A stretch of 64,000 bases of DNA from an uncultured Pseudomonadales bacterium (GCA_943787595.1 CALSNA010000003.1:224637-288636), one strand, 5' to 3'. Positions 1-11,801 are shown, counted from the stretch's first letter. Program-made: numbers and translations. The notes: generated by a model from the sequence alone, not told the origin.

Positions 1-129
1 TACTATCCCACAAAGACTTCCCATTACTCTGATGTGTCCTGCTAAAATACTGCTGGATCTCCTGCAGGTCGCGCACTTGATGAGTGCTGCGATTATTATG
101 ACCAGCTCTGCTAATTTGGGTAGCTATTA

Positions 130-420
130 ATTTATGGCTCACGTAAATGTGATAACGGTGTTGATACTCAGGGTATGTAATCGACTCTATTCATCGTAAT
201 CATAACGCAGACGGTGTGATAACTGCTACTGATTATACTGATCGACTTCACTGAGCTGACCCACTTGCTGGGTATCATAGCGCCAGTCGATAATACCGTC
301 AGGATTTTTCCGGATCAGCTCACAGAGGGCGCTGTAGTCATAGGTCCAGGGAACCATGTTAGGGTCATCCAGGACCACCTTCTCTGGTCTGATGCTGAAA
401 GGAATGTTCAGAGTTGTGTT
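130..420 (-). pseudogene. possible YD/RHS-repeat remnant
   Basis: Reading the minus strand gives a stretch with PWTYDYSALCEL, IDWRYDT and then, after an in-frame stop, LRYDYDE followed by another stop and SRLHTLSI. Repeated Y-D pairs spaced like this are typical of RHS/YD-repeat or Tc-toxin-type shell proteins. There are at least two stops and no start, so it is not a working gene. The match is weak and rests only on the YD pattern. Confidence 0.3.
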
Positions 421-454
421 TGGCCGTATTCTTTTGCTGTTTCTTTATTTCTGC

Positions 455-484
455 AGGCTCCGCCTGATTGCTTAGGTGGAGCCT
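455..484. repeat. inverted repeat, 11-bp arms
   Basis: AGGCTCCGCCT and AGGTGGAGCCT face each other across an 8-base loop, with one G-T type pair. No T-run follows directly on either strand, so it is a hairpin of unknown role rather than a clear terminator. The rest of 485-850 shows no gene I can support. Confidence 0.4.
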
Positions 485-852
485 GACCTGATCTTTTATA
501 GTTATGGCCGAGCCAGTGATCCTTCAGGATAGCCCCAGGGACAGGTTTTTTTCCTTGCCACCAACTCGGTATTTTAGTCACCAGTATCAGTAACCATTAG
601 GGTGAGCCAGCAGGTGCAAGCCAATACTGCCAGTTTATAGGATTTGTCTTTGTAACATGCTTTTTTAACGGTGGAATTTGGTCAACAGCATTGGGGATAC
701 ATTTATGGAGCCATGTTATTTGTACCCCAGAAATACTCCCAAATAACTCTGGACGGCAATAGGCACGAGTGGATGGTAATAGGCGAACATCCGGAAGAGT
801 CCCGCAAAAACAGGGCTTTACAGACGATTATGGATGTAGCTGGTTGTTAATT

Positions 853-938
853 TGGTGCCGACGGCCGGACTTGAACCGGCACGACCGTAGGTCACTACCC
901 CCTCAAGATAGCGTGTCTACCAATTCCACCACGTCGGC
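853..938 (-). tRNA. tRNA-Leu (anticodon GAG)
   Basis: The minus strand folds as a class II tRNA. The acceptor stem begins GCCGACG and pairs with CGTCGGC, followed by an encoded CCA. The D-arm contains the usual TGGTAGACACGC. The anticodon loop is TTGAGGG, giving GAG. There is a short variable arm and a T-loop TTCAAGT. It lies 12 bases after secG, the same secG-tRNA-Leu order as E. coli leuU and pseudomonads, so it is probably co-transcribed with secG. Confidence 0.95.
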
Positions 939-949
939 ATAAAACAGTT

Positions 950-1294
950 TTACTCAACAGCAGGCACATCGGTATCTTTAGGCTTGACTACTGAATCAAG
1001 TTCTGGAAGGACTGACTGCACTTCAACCACATCTGGTACTCCTGCACCAGAGATACTATCGGCCTTGTGTTTAGCATATATGGCCAGGGTAAAGCTGGTG
1101 ACAAACAGGCCCAAGGCCAAGAATGACGTGGTATGACTTAGAAAATTCCCTGCACCGCTACTGCCAAATACTGTTTGCGAAGCGCCTGAGCCAAAAGAAG
1201 CGCCGGCATCGGCACCTTTGCCCTGTTGCAGCAACACCAATGCGACCAAAGCGACCGATACCAGTACATGTAAAACCAATACCAAAACTTCCAT
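950..1294 (-). CDS. secG: preprotein translocase subunit SecG
   Basis: SecG is the small auxiliary subunit of the SecYEG channel in the inner membrane and helps drive preproteins through it. The 114 residues show the family layout: a first membrane helix (residues 3-22), the conserved QQGKGADAGASFG loop with GSGA, a second helix around 54-75, and a variable acidic tail. It sits between tpiA and tRNA-Leu as in many gammaproteobacteria, 42 bases downstream of tpiA, so probably in the same transcript. Start and length fit the family. Confidence 0.95.
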   Translation of the reverse strand: MEVLVLVLHVLVSVALVALVLLQQGKGADAGASFGSGASQTVFGSSGAGNFLSHTTSFLALGLFVTSFTLAIYAKHKADSISGAGVPDVVEVQSVLPELDSVVKPKDTDVPAVE

Positions 1295-1336
1295 AAATCG
1301 TTACCTTAATTAATTTTGTTATCGTAGACAACGAGG

Positions 1337-2098
1337 CTACTGAATTATAGCAGCACTGCGGCTAATGGCCAGAAAGGTGTCTGCCTTAAGCGATGCACTA
1401 CCCACCAGCGCACCATCGATATCTGGCTGATTAAATAAATCATACGCATTGGCATCTGTAACACTGCCTCCATATAGAATTTGCAATGTTGCTGCGGCTT
1501 TTGAATCAGTAGCAGCCAACTGTCTGCGCATTGCCTGGTGTACATCCTGGGCTTGCTGAGGCGTTGCAGTCAAGCCAGTGCCAATTGCCCAAACTGGCTC
1601 ATAAGCCAGGACTCCACGCGCAACTGCACCAGTACCTACCAGATCAATAACTGATTGCAGTTGCTGACAGACTGTAGCCAGAGTGGTTCCAGATTCACGC
1701 TGTTGCAGGGTTTCACCAACACACAACACGGGTTTAAGGCCATGTTCAAGAGCCACTTTGAATCGTTTTGCCACGATAGCATCTGTCTCACCGAATAACA
1801 TACGGCGTTCAGAGTGTCCTAGCAATACATAGGTGGCACCAAAGTCAGCCACCATAGCCATTGAGGTTTCCCCGGTGTAGGCACCTGCTAAAGTTTCGCT
1901 GGCACTCTGGGAGCCCCAAGAAATACCAGTAGCTGCTAATGCTGTCTGTACCTGATATAAATAAGGGTAGGGGGGAAATACCGCCAGCTCAACACCTACA
2001 CTAGGCTTGAAACGCCTTACCAAATCTGACAACAGATCAGACACGGATTGCCTACAGCCATTCATCTTCCAGTTGCCAAGCACTAATATTTTACGCAT
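1337..2098 (-). CDS. tpiA: triose-phosphate isomerase
   Basis: This enzyme interconverts dihydroxyacetone phosphate and glyceraldehyde 3-phosphate in glycolysis and gluconeogenesis. Visible motifs are the N-terminal GNWKMNG with catalytic Lys, the catalytic His in LLGHSERR, the catalytic Glu in AYEPVWAIGTG followed by the mobile loop, and the phosphate-binding LYGGSV. An ATG 15 bases further upstream (2113) is possible, but the start at 2098 gives MRKILVLGNWKMN, which matches the family N-terminus. The protein is then 253 residues, normal for bacterial TpiA. It lies between glmM and secG. Confidence 0.96.
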   Translation of the reverse strand: MRKILVLGNWKMNGCRQSVSDLLSDLVRRFKPSVGVELAVFPPYPYLYQVQTALAATGISWGSQSASETLAGAYTGETSMAMVADFGATYVLLGHSERRMLFGETDAIVAKRFKVALEHGLKPVLCVGETLQQRESGTTLATVCQQLQSVIDLVGTGAVARGVLAYEPVWAIGTGLTATPQQAQDVHQAMRRQLAATDSKAAATLQILYGGSVTDANAYDLFNQPDIDGALVGSASLKADTFLAISRSAAIIQ

Positions 2099-2227
2099 GG
2101 GTAAAGTTCCCATTTCTCGTCACACTCATACTAGGATACGAGCGCATAATACTGAAGTTATCACTTTCACACAAGACCAGTGATGTGTTTGCCATAAAAA
2201 GCCACTGTTAGTGCTAGGTGCATGTTA

Positions 2228-3565
2228 TTAGGCGAGGATGTTGCTTATATCGCGTGCCAGTTGCTGAGCATATTGACGTACTAACTCTCTATCTTCTCCC
2301 TCCACTAAAACGCGCAATAACAGCTCGGTACCAGAAGGTCTCAACAGCACTCGACCTGTGTTACCAAGACGTGCTTCCAGTTTAGCTACTTGTTCTCCAA
2401 TAGCAGGGTACTTAGTCAGATCAATACGGTGTTGCAACTTTATATTCACAAGTGTCTGAGGCATTTTAAACATGGCCTGTTTAAGCTCGTGTAGATTCTT
2501 GCCTGTTTGCTGTATGGGCAATAATACTTGCAGGGCGCCAACAATCCCGTCACCCGTACTGTTTCGATCACGACAAATTATATGGCCCGAGGATTCACCT
2601 CCCAGCTGCCAGCCCAGTTGTTCCAGTAGAGCATTGACATAACGATCACCTACTTTGGCCCGTGCAAAACTAATGCCTAGTTTCTGCAACCCCATCTCCA
2701 AGCCAATATTCGACATCTGAGTGCCCACTACACCTCCATTTAAGACACCACGTCGCTGACGGTCAGCAGCAATAATATACAGTAGTTCGTCACCATCGAC
2801 GGTTTCTCCCCGGTGGTCTACCATAATCAACCGATCACCGTCACCGTCAAAGGCAATGCCGAGGTCAGCTTTCTGAGCTATAACTTCCTGGCACAGGGTA
2901 CTGGTATGGGTTGATCCGCACCTTTGATTGATGTTGAGTCCGTTCGGCTTAACTCCAATAGAGCTGACCTTAGCCCCCAGTTCGTGAAGCACCTGAGGAG
3001 CAACATGGTAAGTGGCGCCATTGGCACAATCTACTACAATATTTAGCCCTTTCAGATCAGTAGAACTTGGTACTGTGGCCTTGCAGAATTCAATATAACG
3101 TCCAGCTGCATCATTGATGCGCTTTGATTTTCCCAAATCAGCTGGAGACACGCACTCTATAGGTTCTGCCAGCATGGCTTCAATAGTTGCTTGCAACTCA
3201 TCCGACAGTTTATTGCCTTGCGCTGAAAAAAACTTGATGCCATTATCTTGGTAGCCGTTATGGGAAGCACTAATCATAATTCCGGCATCGGCATGAAACG
3301 TACGTGTCAGGTAAGCGATGGCTGGGGTAGGCATGGGGCCTAATAAGCACACATCCACTCCGGCTGCTGACAGGCCTGCTTGCAGGGATGATTCAAACAT
3401 ATATCCGGAAATGCGGGTGTCCTTACCAATCATCACCTTGCAGTGGCCATCCCTGGCAAATACCTTACCTACGGCCCAGCCTAGTTTAAGCATAAAATCA
3501 GGGGTAATCGGATACTGGCCACAATTGCCTCGAATTCCGTCTGTGCCAAAATATTTCACTACCAT
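2228..3565 (-). CDS. glmM: phosphoglucosamine mutase
   Basis: GlmM converts glucosamine-6-phosphate to glucosamine-1-phosphate on the way to UDP-GlcNAc for peptidoglycan and LPS. The 445 residues fit the family. Near the N-terminus is YFGTDGIRG. The phosphoserine loop is [16 protein letters not shown]. The metal-binding loop is FDGDGDR, the sugar-binding loop GGESSGH, and the phosphate-binding C-terminal segment RPSGTE. It follows folP by 34 bases, the order seen in E. coli (ftsH-folP-glmM), so it is likely part of that operon. Confidence 0.97.
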   Translation of the reverse strand: MVVKYFGTDGIRGNCGQYPITPDFMLKLGWAVGKVFARDGHCKVMIGKDTRISGYMFESSLQAGLSAAGVDVCLLGPMPTPAIAYLTRTFHADAGIMISASHNGYQDNGIKFFSAQGNKLSDELQATIEAMLAEPIECVSPADLGKSKRINDAAGRYIEFCKATVPSSTDLKGLNIVVDCANGATYHVAPQVLHELGAKVSSIGVKPNGLNINQRCGSTHTSTLCQEVIAQKADLGIAFDGDGDRLIMVDHRGETVDGDELLYIIAADRQRRGVLNGGVVGTQMSNIGLEMGLQKLGISFARAKVGDRYVNALLEQLGWQLGGESSGHIICRDRNSTGDGIVGALQVLLPIQQTGKNLHELKQAMFKMPQTLVNIKLQHRIDLTKYPAIGEQVAKLEARLGNTGRVLLRPSGTELLLRVLVEGEDRELVRQYAQQLARDISNILA

Positions 3566-3599
3566 CTCCTATTAAAGGAACATAAGTGCTGCTGTGCCA

Positions 3600-4454
3600 T
3601 CAGACATTTTCTGCCAATACCGCCGCTGCCATGTGCACTACTTCACGGGTTGGTGATACATCGTGGACCCGCACAATATGAGCACCTCGCTCAAGTGCCA
3701 TGACAGCCAGTGCCAGGCCACCATATAGGCGATCATGCACCGACTTTTTCAATACTTTATCAATCATGCTTTTGCGTGACATACCTACCAAAATTGGCAA
3801 ATCCAGTTGTGCCAGCTGCGATAAACGATTCAACAACTGCAAATTATGCTGCAGCGTTTTACCAAAGCCAAATCCCGGATCAATCAACAAGCGTGATCGT
3901 TCAATACCTCCAGTTTCACAGACAGCAATGCGTTTACGAAAAAAATCACCAATCTCAGTGGTAACATCATCATATTGCGGATTATCCTGCATGGTTTTTG
4001 GCTCGCCTAGCATATGCATTAGACAGATAGGCAAATCTAGTTCAGCAGCCACATGCAGTGCACCAACACGCGCCAGTGAACGCACATCATTGATCATGCC
4101 CGCCCCAGCGTCAGCTGCAGCCTGCATCACTTCAGGTGTGCTAGTATCCACAGAAATGATGACATCCAGTCGTTGGTTAATGGCTGTTACCATCGGTAAA
4201 ACCCGTTCCAGTTCCTGTTGGCAATTTACTGGCGCAGCACCAGGACGGGTTGACTCACCACCAACATCAATAATGCTGGCACCCTCACGCAACATAGTCT
4301 CAGCGTGTCTGAGGGCATGGTCAATATTGAGTTGCTGTTGCTGATAGAAATTACCACCATCAGAAAATGAATCGGATGTTACATTTAGCACACCCATAAT
4401 GTGTGGTCGGCTCAAATCAAGGATGCGGCTACCACAGCGAATTGTATGTATCAT
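3600..4454 (-). CDS. folP: dihydropteroate synthase
   Basis: FolP joins p-aminobenzoate to dihydropterin pyrophosphate in folate synthesis and is the sulfonamide target. The 284-residue protein shows the TIM-barrel signatures: MGVLNVTSDSFSDGG near residue 20, IDVGGESTRPGA around 60, and the substrate loop DPGFGFGKT followed by PILVGMSRKS. The C-terminal RVHDV segment is present. It lies between ftsH and glmM in the conserved order. No abnormal features were seen. Confidence 0.97.
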   Translation of the reverse strand: MIHTIRCGSRILDLSRPHIMGVLNVTSDSFSDGGNFYQQQQLNIDHALRHAETMLREGASIIDVGGESTRPGAAPVNCQQELERVLPMVTAINQRLDVIISVDTSTPEVMQAAADAGAGMINDVRSLARVGALHVAAELDLPICLMHMLGEPKTMQDNPQYDDVTTEIGDFFRKRIAVCETGGIERSRLLIDPGFGFGKTLQHNLQLLNRLSQLAQLDLPILVGMSRKSMIDKVLKKSVHDRLYGGLALAVMALERGAHIVRVHDVSPTREVVHMAAAVLAENV

Positions 4455-4624
4455 TTGACTAATAACTTAATTTAAGTTTGATACGCTATTATTCTCTGGA
4501 AAAATCCAGTATACGATGGTGTAGCATCATTATTAAAGCATTCTGCTGGTAAACCCAACTGTCGCAAAACAGGCATCACTGGCAAACAGAGCTAACCACT
4601 TCTGGCGAGTTAGCAAAATCGCTA

Positions 4625-6577
4625 TCAGGTTTTTTGAGCTTCGCCTGGGATCGAATCTATTGAATCACCGAATGACTGAGATGCATTTGCATCAGCTTCT
4701 ACGACCGTACCACTACCTGGATCTATGGAATCTGACTGATCGTCATCAACCCAATCTTTTGGCGGGCTAACTGGCTTACGATTCAGCAGTTGTTCGAGCT
4801 GGTCTGAGTCAATAGTTTCGTATTTAATCAAGGCCTCGGTCATGGCTTCCAGGATATCACGATTTTCTTCCAGGATCGTTTTAGCCCGTTTATAGCATTC
4901 ATCAACAATGTCCCTTACCTCAGCATCAATAGCCTTGGACGTTGCATCTGAGAACCCACGACTGGAGTTACCTTGCATCTGGGTAAATGGATCACTGTCC
5001 TCATCGTCGTATAGTAAGGGACCCAGACTTTCAGAAAGCCCCCATTTAGTGACCATATTACGCGCTAAGTGAGTTGCACGCTGAATATCATTGGATGCTC
5101 CAGTAGTAACGCCTTCCTTGCCTAGAGTCATCTCTTCGGCAATACGACCACCGTAGAGGCTACAAATTTGGCTTAGTATGGCCTGTTTGCTGTGGCTATA
5201 GCGGTCTTCTTCAGGCAAGAACATGGTGACCCCAAGAGCACGCCCACGAGGGATAATGGTCACTTTATAAACCGGATCATGGTCTGGCACTAAGCGGCCA
5301 ACAATAGCATGTCCAGCTTCATGATAGGCGGTATTGAGCCGTTCCTTATGGCTCATCACCATGGATTTGCGTTCAGCACCCATCATGATTTTGTCCTTGG
5401 CTTTTTCCAGTTGCTCCATATCAACAGTACGTTTATCTTGTCGCGCAGTAAATAGCGCTGCCTCATTAACTAGGTTGGCTAAGTCAGCACCGGAAAATCC
5501 GGGAGTTCCACGTGCAATCAATTGCGGCTGTACACCATCAGCCAGCGGAACCTTGCGCAGATGAACCTTGAGGATTTGTTCTCGACCACGAATGTCAGGT
5601 AAAGGCACATTCACTTGACGGTCAAAGCGACCAGGCCGCAATAAAGCAGTATCAAGCACATCAGGCCGGTTGGTTGCAGCAATAACAATGACACCTTCGT
5701 TACCCTCAAACCCGTCCATCTCTACCAATAGCTGGTTCAGGGTCTGTTCGCGCTCATCGTTACCACCACCCATACCTGCACCACGATGCCTACCCACTGC
5801 ATCAATTTCATCAATAAAAATGATGCAGGGGGACTGCTTCTTGGCCTGCTCAAACATATCACGCACCCGGGAAGCACCAACACCAACAAACATTTCTACA
5901 AAATCAGAGCCAGAAATACTGAAAAATGGCACTTTAGCTTCACCAGCAATGGCTTTGGCCAGCAAGGTTTTGCCCGTACCAGGTGCACCTGCCATCAATA
6001 CGCCACGCGGGATATGGCCACCGAGACGTTGAAATTTACCCGGATCACGCAAAAACTCAACCAATTCCTGAACATCTTCCTTTGCTTCTTCAACTCCAGC
6101 CACATCGGCAAAGGTTGTTTTAATTTGATCTTCGCTCATCAGACGTGCTTTACTTTTGCCAAATGACATGGGTCCACCACGTCCACCAGCACCACCTTGC
6201 ATCTGTCGCATAAAAAACATAAATACAGCGATGATCACCAAAATTGGGAAACTAGCCACCAGTAGTTGAGTCCAGATACTTTGCTGTTCTGGCATTTTAC
6301 CCATGATGTTAACATCATGCTGCAGAAGGTCGTCGACTAACTTGGGATCAGACAGTGCTGGACGAATAGTCTCAAAGGGCGTGCCGTCACCACTTTTACC
6401 TGTTATGGTATAGCCGTCAACGACAACACTGGTAACGCGGTCATTTTGCACTTCCTTGACGAATTCAGAGTAGCTGATACGATTTTTGTTGGAATCGGTA
6501 TTGAAGTTATTGAATACCGTTAGTAACACCGCTGCGATAATTAACCAGACGGCCAAGTTTTTTGCCATATTATTCAA
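4625..6577 (-). CDS. ftsH: ATP-dependent zinc metalloprotease FtsH
   Basis: FtsH is a membrane-anchored AAA+ protease that degrades sigma-32, LpxC-type targets and damaged membrane proteins. In order: a membrane helix at about 5-23, a periplasmic domain, a second helix at about 105-122, the AAA module with Walker A GAPGTGKT, Walker B IIFIDEID and the second region of homology, then the zinc site HEAGH. The C-terminus is a disordered acidic tail. Two starts compete: TTG at 6577, preceded by GGGAG at 9 bases, and ATG at 6568 giving MAKNLAVWL, the usual family start. E. coli FtsH shows the same MSD-MAKNL ambiguity. It follows rlmE by about 43 bases. Confidence 0.97.
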   Translation of the reverse strand: MNNMAKNLAVWLIIAAVLLTVFNNFNTDSNKNRISYSEFVKEVQNDRVTSVVVDGYTITGKSGDGTPFETIRPALSDPKLVDDLLQHDVNIMGKMPEQQSIWTQLLVASFPILVIIAVFMFFMRQMQGGAGGRGGPMSFGKSKARLMSEDQIKTTFADVAGVEEAKEDVQELVEFLRDPGKFQRLGGHIPRGVLMAGAPGTGKTLLAKAIAGEAKVPFFSISGSDFVEMFVGVGASRVRDMFEQAKKQSPCIIFIDEIDAVGRHRGAGMGGGNDEREQTLNQLLVEMDGFEGNEGVIVIAATNRPDVLDTALLRPGRFDRQVNVPLPDIRGREQILKVHLRKVPLADGVQPQLIARGTPGFSGADLANLVNEAALFTARQDKRTVDMEQLEKAKDKIMMGAERKSMVMSHKERLNTAYHEAGHAIVGRLVPDHDPVYKVTIIPRGRALGVTMFLPEEDRYSHSKQAILSQICSLYGGRIAEEMTLGKEGVTTGASNDIQRATHLARNMVTKWGLSESLGPLLYDDEDSDPFTQMQGNSSRGFSDATSKAIDAEVRDIVDECYKRAKTILEENRDILEAMTEALIKYETIDSDQLEQLLNRKPVSPPKDWVDDDQSDSIDPGSGTVVEADANASQSFGDSIDSIPGEAQKT

Positions 6578-6620
6578 GTCTCAATGCTCCCATACTTGAT
6601 CCGGCGCATAGCCAGGCAAT

Positions 6621-7241
6621 TTATCTTTTAAAGCCAGTGGCTAACTGATATACCTCACGGGAACGACTGCGAGATGCGCTTGGCTTACGAGTTTGCACTC
6701 GGACAAAGTTCTGACGCAGATTACGCCTCAGTTCATCAAACCCTTCACCCTGGAATACTTTGATCAGCAAATTTCCCTGTAGCTTCAGCACATGCTGTGC
6801 TAGGTCCAGTGCCAGTTCGGCCAAATACATTGAACGCGGCTGATCAATAACTTTATTACCACTCATATTTGGGGCCATATCTGAAATTACAAGGTCTGCC
6901 TTACTATTTCCCAATAACACGAGTATTTCATTAAGTACCCTGGATTCAGTAAAATCACCCTGGATAAAATCCACACCTGTGATGGCATCCATGGCCAGGA
7001 TATCCGAAGCAACTACGCGTCCCCTGGAGCCCACCAGTTTGATAGCTACTTGGCTCCAACTTCCTGGCGCTGCACCTAAGTCAATGACCGTCATTCCCGG
7101 CCTGATCAAGTGTTCTTGTTGCTGAATTTCAAGCAGCTTGTGGCTGGCGCGCGAACGGTAGCCTTCTTTTTGTGCCCACTGCACATAGACATCGTCAAAA
7201 TGCTCCTGCAACCACCGGTTACTGGACTTGGATCGTGCCAC
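6621..7241 (-). CDS. rlmE: 23S rRNA 2'-O-ribose methyltransferase RlmE
   Basis: RlmE (FtsJ/RrmJ) methylates U2552 in the A loop of 23S rRNA late in 50S assembly, using S-adenosylmethionine. The 206 residues carry [12 protein letters not shown] with the first catalytic Lys, the SAM-binding motif [11 protein letters not shown], the second catalytic Asp in SDMAPNMSG, the Lys in [10 protein letters not shown], and a final Glu in SRSREVY. In E. coli rlmE-ftsH is a heat-shock operon; here the order is kept, but I could not find a convincing sigma-32 promoter in front of it. Confidence 0.96.
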   Translation of the reverse strand: MARSKSSNRWLQEHFDDVYVQWAQKEGYRSRASHKLLEIQQQEHLIRPGMTVIDLGAAPGSWSQVAIKLVGSRGRVVASDILAMDAITGVDFIQGDFTESRVLNEILVLLGNSKADLVISDMAPNMSGNKVIDQPRSMYLAELALDLAQHVLKLQGNLLIKVFQGEGFDELRRNLRQNFVRVQTRKPSASRSRSREVYQLATGFKR

Positions 7242-7417
7242 AAAAACCCCACACTTACTACCTGATCAACAGACAATTCTAACTCCCTGAGGAGTTTAAG
7301 TCATGCTGATTACTTAAAACAACAACATAAAGGTAAATAAAACACAGTATTTGCTGCAATTTTTACGACAATTAAGTCATAATGATTGCACGATAATCCA
7401 TTGTAAGTATTTTACAA

Positions 7418-7720
7418 ATGTTACTCAATAAATCACAAAAAAAACGCTTGCGCAGTCTTGGACACAACCTAAATCCAGTAGTGACTGTCGCGAACAAGGG
7501 ACTGTCCAATAATGTCATAGGGGAAATTAACCGTGCCCTTGGCGACCATGAACTAATTAAAGTGAAACTGGCTGTTGCTGATCGACAGGTTAAACGCCAC
7601 CTGATTGCTGTTATCTGTAAAAGAACATCTGCAAATCTGATTCAGAGCATTGGCAATATTGCGCTAGTCTACCGCCATAACGCCTGTGCTGATGCTAAAA
7701 AATCAAATCTGCCTTACTAA
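7418..7720 (+). CDS. yhbY: ribosome assembly RNA-binding protein YhbY
   Basis: This is a CRM-domain protein that binds pre-50S ribosomal particles. The 100 residues start with MLLNKSQKKRLRSLGHNLNPVV, contain NKGLSNNVIGEI with the family GxxG-like loop position, and LIKVKLAV, then VYRH near the end, matching E. coli YhbY along its whole length. It is the only gene in this block on the plus strand, divergent from rlmE and meeting greA head-on with only 10 bases between their stops. The same opposite orientation is seen in E. coli and pseudomonads. Confidence 0.93.
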   Translation: MLLNKSQKKRLRSLGHNLNPVVTVANKGLSNNVIGEINRALGDHELIKVKLAVADRQVKRHLIAVICKRTSANLIQSIGNIALVYRHNACADAKKSNLPY

Positions 7721-7730
7721 CCCCGTAGCA

Positions 7731-8213
7731 TCAGCTCAAGTGTTGCACCTGGACAATTTCATATTGCAATATGCCACCTGGGGTTTGTACTTCAACTTCA
7801 TCCCCCTCCTGTTTACCGATCATGGTCCTGCCAATAGGCGAAGTGACTGAGATAAGGCCAACCTTTATATCTGCTTCATCTTCTCCAACAATTTGGTAAC
7901 TGATCTGGACATCCGTTTGTAGGTTGATGATCGTTATGGTGCTACCAAAAATAACTTTACCTGTGTGTGAAATTCCTTTTATATCAATGACCTGGGCCAT
8001 TGATAATCTACCTTCGATATAATTAATCCGATCTTCACAGAAAGCTTGCTGCTCACGGGCAGCATGGTATTCAGCATTTTCTTTCAAGTCACCATGCTCC
8101 CGAGCTTCAGCAATGGCGGCAATAATGTTTGGACGGGTGACCGTTTTTAACACCTGTAACTCTCTGCGCAACAGTTGTTCACCACGAGCAGTCATGGGTA
8201 CTTTTTTAGTCAT
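7731..8213 (-). CDS. greA: transcription elongation factor GreA
   Basis: GreA enters the RNA polymerase secondary channel and stimulates cleavage of backtracked RNA. The 160 residues have the N-terminal coiled coil (about 10-75) with [14 protein letters not shown], whose tip carries the acidic residues D and E that hold the catalytic magnesium, and the C-terminal FKBP-like domain ending in PGGILQYEI. The start is supported by GAGAGGAAAC just upstream. It is 83 bases downstream of carB, the usual carAB-greA order. Confidence 0.96.
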   Translation of the reverse strand: MTKKVPMTARGEQLLRRELQVLKTVTRPNIIAAIAEAREHGDLKENAEYHAAREQQAFCEDRINYIEGRLSMAQVIDIKGISHTGKVIFGSTITIINLQTDVQISYQIVGEDEADIKVGLISVTSPIGRTMIGKQEGDEVEVQTPGGILQYEIVQVQHLS

Positions 8214-8296
8214 TTTGTTTCCTCTCTAGCTGAATCGCCCAGTTATGGTATTAGTAGGGCCATGTGTTGCATGATTCCATGCAACCACCAAGCGAT

Positions 8297-11200
8297 CTAT
8301 CCCAGTAGTCTGTTATGTAAATCCTGTAAACGGCGTACCTGTTGTTCTTCACCAAATTGTAGTGCTGCGACCACTGCATTAGCTCCAGTCAAGGTAGTGC
8401 AGTAGCTGATCTTATGCTGCAATGCCGAGCGCCGAATCAGTGCTGAATCTCTGATAGCCTGACGCCCTTCGGTGGTATTGATCACTAAATTTATCTCATC
8501 ATTCTTGATTGTATCAACGATATTAGGTCGACCTTCTTTCACCTTGTTGACCCGTTGGCATGATAATCCAGCCTCAACTATAGCTTGCTGAGTACCACTT
8601 GTAGCCACTAATTCAAACCCCAGCTCGATTAACTCACTCGCCAGCTCAACTGTAGCTGGCTTATCAATGTCACGCACAGAAACAAAACATAAGCCACTGT
8701 CAGGCAATTGCTCACCAGTAGCTATATGCGCCTTAGCAAAGGCTTCACCGAAACATTCTCCAACGCCCATTACTTCTCCGGTAGATTTCATCTCTGGACT
8801 GAGTATAGGGTCTACCTCTGGGAACTTATTAAATGGGAATACGGCTTCCTTAACGCTGGTAAATGTAGGCACAATTTCCTCTGTATAGCCCAGCTCTTCC
8901 AGTGTTTGGCCTACCATCACCCGGGCAGCAATATTTGCCAGTGAAATACCGATGCACTTGGAGACAAATGGCACAGTACGGGAAGCTCGTGGATTGACTT
9001 CGATCACATAAATATTGTCATCTTGCCAAGCCAACTGAACATTCAGCAAGCCAATCACACCGATTTCCAAGGCCATGCGTCGAACCTGATCCCGCATTGC
9101 ATCCTGTACGCCAGCAGGTAGATTATAAGGTGGCAGCGTGCAGGCTGAGTCACCAGAATGAATGCCAGCTTGTTCAATATGCTGCATAATCGCCCCAATC
9201 ACTACTTGTTGGCCATCACAAACCGCATCAATATCGACTTCCACTGCTTGATTTAGGAAACGATCCAGCAATACTGGAGCTTGGTTTGAAACTTGTACTG
9301 CATCTTGCATATAGTATTTGAGATCAGCTTCTTGGTAAACAATCTCCATGGCGCGCCCCCCCAGAACATAGGATGGGCGCACAACCAGCGGATAACCGAT
9401 GGTATTGGCAACTTGGATCGCTTCTTCCTGACTGCGAACAATACCATTTTCAGGCTGTAACAAATTAAGTCGCTGTATCATCTGCTGGAAACGCTCGCGA
9501 TCCTCTGCCCTGTCAATGGCTTCTGGGCTAGTTCCCAGAATGGGTACTCCAGCATTCTCTAGCCCCTCTGCCAGCTTTAAGGGAGTTTGACCACCATATT
9601 GCACAATAACTCCCTTGGGTTGTTCCAAATGCACAATTTCCAGCACGTCCTCAAGAGTAACAGGCTCGAAATAAAGCCGGTCAGATATATCATAATCGGT
9701 GGATACTGTCTCCGGATTACAGTTAACCATAATGGTTTCGTAACCTACATCACGAATGGACAAGGCTGCGTGTACACAACAATAATCAAATTCAATACCT
9801 TGGCCGATACGGTTGGGACCACCGCCAAGGATCATAATTTTTTCACGATTGGTAGGCTGTGACTCACATTCTTCTTCATAGGTAGAGTATAGATATGCCG
9901 TACCAGTAGCAAATTCAGCAGCACAGGTATCAACTCTCTTATAAACCGGGCGGACTCCCAGCTTCTGACGATGTTGACGAAAGCCTTTTTCTGTTAAACC
10001 CAACAACTGAGCCATACGGATATCTGAAAAACCTTTGCGCTTAAAACGTTGTACAGTAGAATAGTTCAAATCAGCCAGGCCTAAGTTAGACAAAACAGTT
10101 TCGTCTGCTATCAAATCCTCGATTTGTGCCAAAAACCAGGGATCAATACCACTTAGACGGGAAACCTCTGCTACTGACATATCACACCGAAAGGCGTCTG
10201 CGACATAGTGAAATCGCTCAGCCCGTGGCGTCTTAAGCTTGCTTGCCAAAGTGCTGCGTGCATCTTCATCAGCCACATCTAGGCGAGGATCAAACCCATG
10301 CACTCCAGTTTCCAGCCCTCGCAAAGCCTTTTGCATAGATTCCTGGAAAGTACGGCCAATCGCCATCACCTCACCCACTGACTTCATTTGAGTTGTTAAT
10401 CGATCATCCGCCTGGCTAAATTTTTCAAAAGTAAATCGAGGTACCTTAGTAACCACGTAGTCAATGGATGGTTCAAATGATGCTGGGGTTTGACCACCTG
10501 TAATATCATTGCGTAGTTCATCAAGTGTGTAACCAACGGCGAGTTTGGCTGCTACCTTGGCAATTGGAAAACCGGTTGCTTTAGACGCCAGAGCCGATGA
10601 ACGCGATACACGTGGATTCATTTCAATCACTACCATACGGCCATCAACCGGATTCAGCCCGAACTGTACATTAGAGCCTCCTGTTTCAACGCCAATTTCC
10701 CGCAATACTGCCAAGGAGGCATCTCTCATGATCTGGTATTCTTTGTCAGTGAGCGTTTGGGCGGGTGCTACAGTAATTGAATCACCCGTATGGACGCCCA
10801 TGGCATCAAAGTTTTCAATGGCGCAAACAATAATGCAGTTGTCATTTTTATCGCGGACGACTTCCATTTCAAACTCTTTCCAGCCGATCAGTGATTCATC
10901 AATCAGTAGCTCATTGGTGGGTGATAAGTCCAGGCCTCGATTACAAATCCCCTCAAATTCTTCGCGGTTATAGGCAATGCCTCCACCGGATCCACCCATA
11001 GTAAAGGATGGCCGGATGATGCACGGAAATCCAATACGCTGCAATACATCAAAGGCTTCGTCAAGGTTGTGAGCAATTCCCGCCCGTGGGCACTTGAGTC
11101 CGATATTGGTCATCGCTTGATCAAACTGCTCTCGATCTTCAGCTTTGTCGATGGTATCAGCATCTGCACCAATCATTTCGACGTTGTATTTTGCAAGCAC

Positions 11201-11518
11201 ACCATGACGATTTAGATCAAGGGCGCAGTTAAGTGCTGTCTGACCACCCATAGTGGATAATATGGCGCCGGGACGTTCCTGAGCAATGATCTTCTCAACC
11301 GTCTGCCAACAAATAGGCTCAATATAGGTTGCATCAGCCATAGCTGGATCGGTCATAATAGTGGCTGGATTGGAGTTGACCAGAATCACTCGATAGCCTT
11401 CTTCCCGCAATGCCTTACAGGCCTGAGCACCGGAATAGTCAAATTCACAAGCCTGGCCAATAACGATGGGACCAGCTCCGAGGATCAAAATACTTTCTAG
11501 GTCACTGCGCTTGGGCAT
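8297..11518 (-). CDS. carB: carbamoyl-phosphate synthase large subunit
   Basis: CarB makes carbamoyl phosphate from bicarbonate, ATP and ammonia delivered by CarA, feeding pyrimidine and arginine synthesis. The 1073 residues show two homologous ATP-grasp halves: the first with [17 protein letters not shown] and [12 protein letters not shown], the second with [15 protein letters not shown] and [11 protein letters not shown]. The C-terminal MGS-like allosteric domain begins around residue 935 with GLCFVSVRD. Length is normal. It is separated from carA by 283 bases, a larger gap than in E. coli but similar to that in pseudomonads; I saw no gene in the gap. Confidence 0.98.
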   Translation of the reverse strand: MPKRSDLESILILGAGPIVIGQACEFDYSGAQACKALREEGYRVILVNSNPATIMTDPAMADATYIEPICWQTVEKIIAQERPGAILSTMGGQTALNCALDLNRHGVLAKYNVEMIGADADTIDKAEDREQFDQAMTNIGLKCPRAGIAHNLDEAFDVLQRIGFPCIIRPSFTMGGSGGGIAYNREEFEGICNRGLDLSPTNELLIDESLIGWKEFEMEVVRDKNDNCIIVCAIENFDAMGVHTGDSITVAPAQTLTDKEYQIMRDASLAVLREIGVETGGSNVQFGLNPVDGRMVVIEMNPRVSRSSALASKATGFPIAKVAAKLAVGYTLDELRNDITGGQTPASFEPSIDYVVTKVPRFTFEKFSQADDRLTTQMKSVGEVMAIGRTFQESMQKALRGLETGVHGFDPRLDVADEDARSTLASKLKTPRAERFHYVADAFRCDMSVAEVSRLSGIDPWFLAQIEDLIADETVLSNLGLADLNYSTVQRFKRKGFSDIRMAQLLGLTEKGFRQHRQKLGVRPVYKRVDTCAAEFATGTAYLYSTYEEECESQPTNREKIMILGGGPNRIGQGIEFDYCCVHAALSIRDVGYETIMVNCNPETVSTDYDISDRLYFEPVTLEDVLEIVHLEQPKGVIVQYGGQTPLKLAEGLENAGVPILGTSPEAIDRAEDRERFQQMIQRLNLLQPENGIVRSQEEAIQVANTIGYPLVVRPSYVLGGRAMEIVYQEADLKYYMQDAVQVSNQAPVLLDRFLNQAVEVDIDAVCDGQQVVIGAIMQHIEQAGIHSGDSACTLPPYNLPAGVQDAMRDQVRRMALEIGVIGLLNVQLAWQDDNIYVIEVNPRASRTVPFVSKCIGISLANIAARVMVGQTLEELGYTEEIVPTFTSVKEAVFPFNKFPEVDPILSPEMKSTGEVMGVGECFGEAFAKAHIATGEQLPDSGLCFVSVRDIDKPATVELASELIELGFELVATSGTQQAIVEAGLSCQRVNKVKEGRPNIVDTIKNDEINLVINTTEGRQAIRDSALIRRSALQHKISYCTTLTGANAVVAALQFGEEQQVRRLQDLHNRLLG

Positions 11519-11801
11519 ATCCAGTATCCGAATGATTAACTATTATCTATAATTTAGAGCATGTCTGTAACATGGTGATACGCACCAAGATGACATTGAA
11601 CATGATCCTGAAATTTTCATTGCCCATCGCTAAACTGTAGTTGAACCTGTTCTCTAAGTGTAGCTAAAACTTCACATTGAAGGGAGTATTACACTGTATT
11701 TTGCCCAATCTTAGCAAAGCTTGCGACACTTTATGATGGTTCCTTAACAACCATAGCCCAATAACGAGTTTGTATTACAAGGATAGCAACATATTCAAAC
11801 A

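Noticed and set aside
7241..7300. Sigma-32 promoter in front of rlmE-ftsH, as in E. coli
   Set aside because: No CTTGAA/CCCCAT pair at correct spacing could be found.
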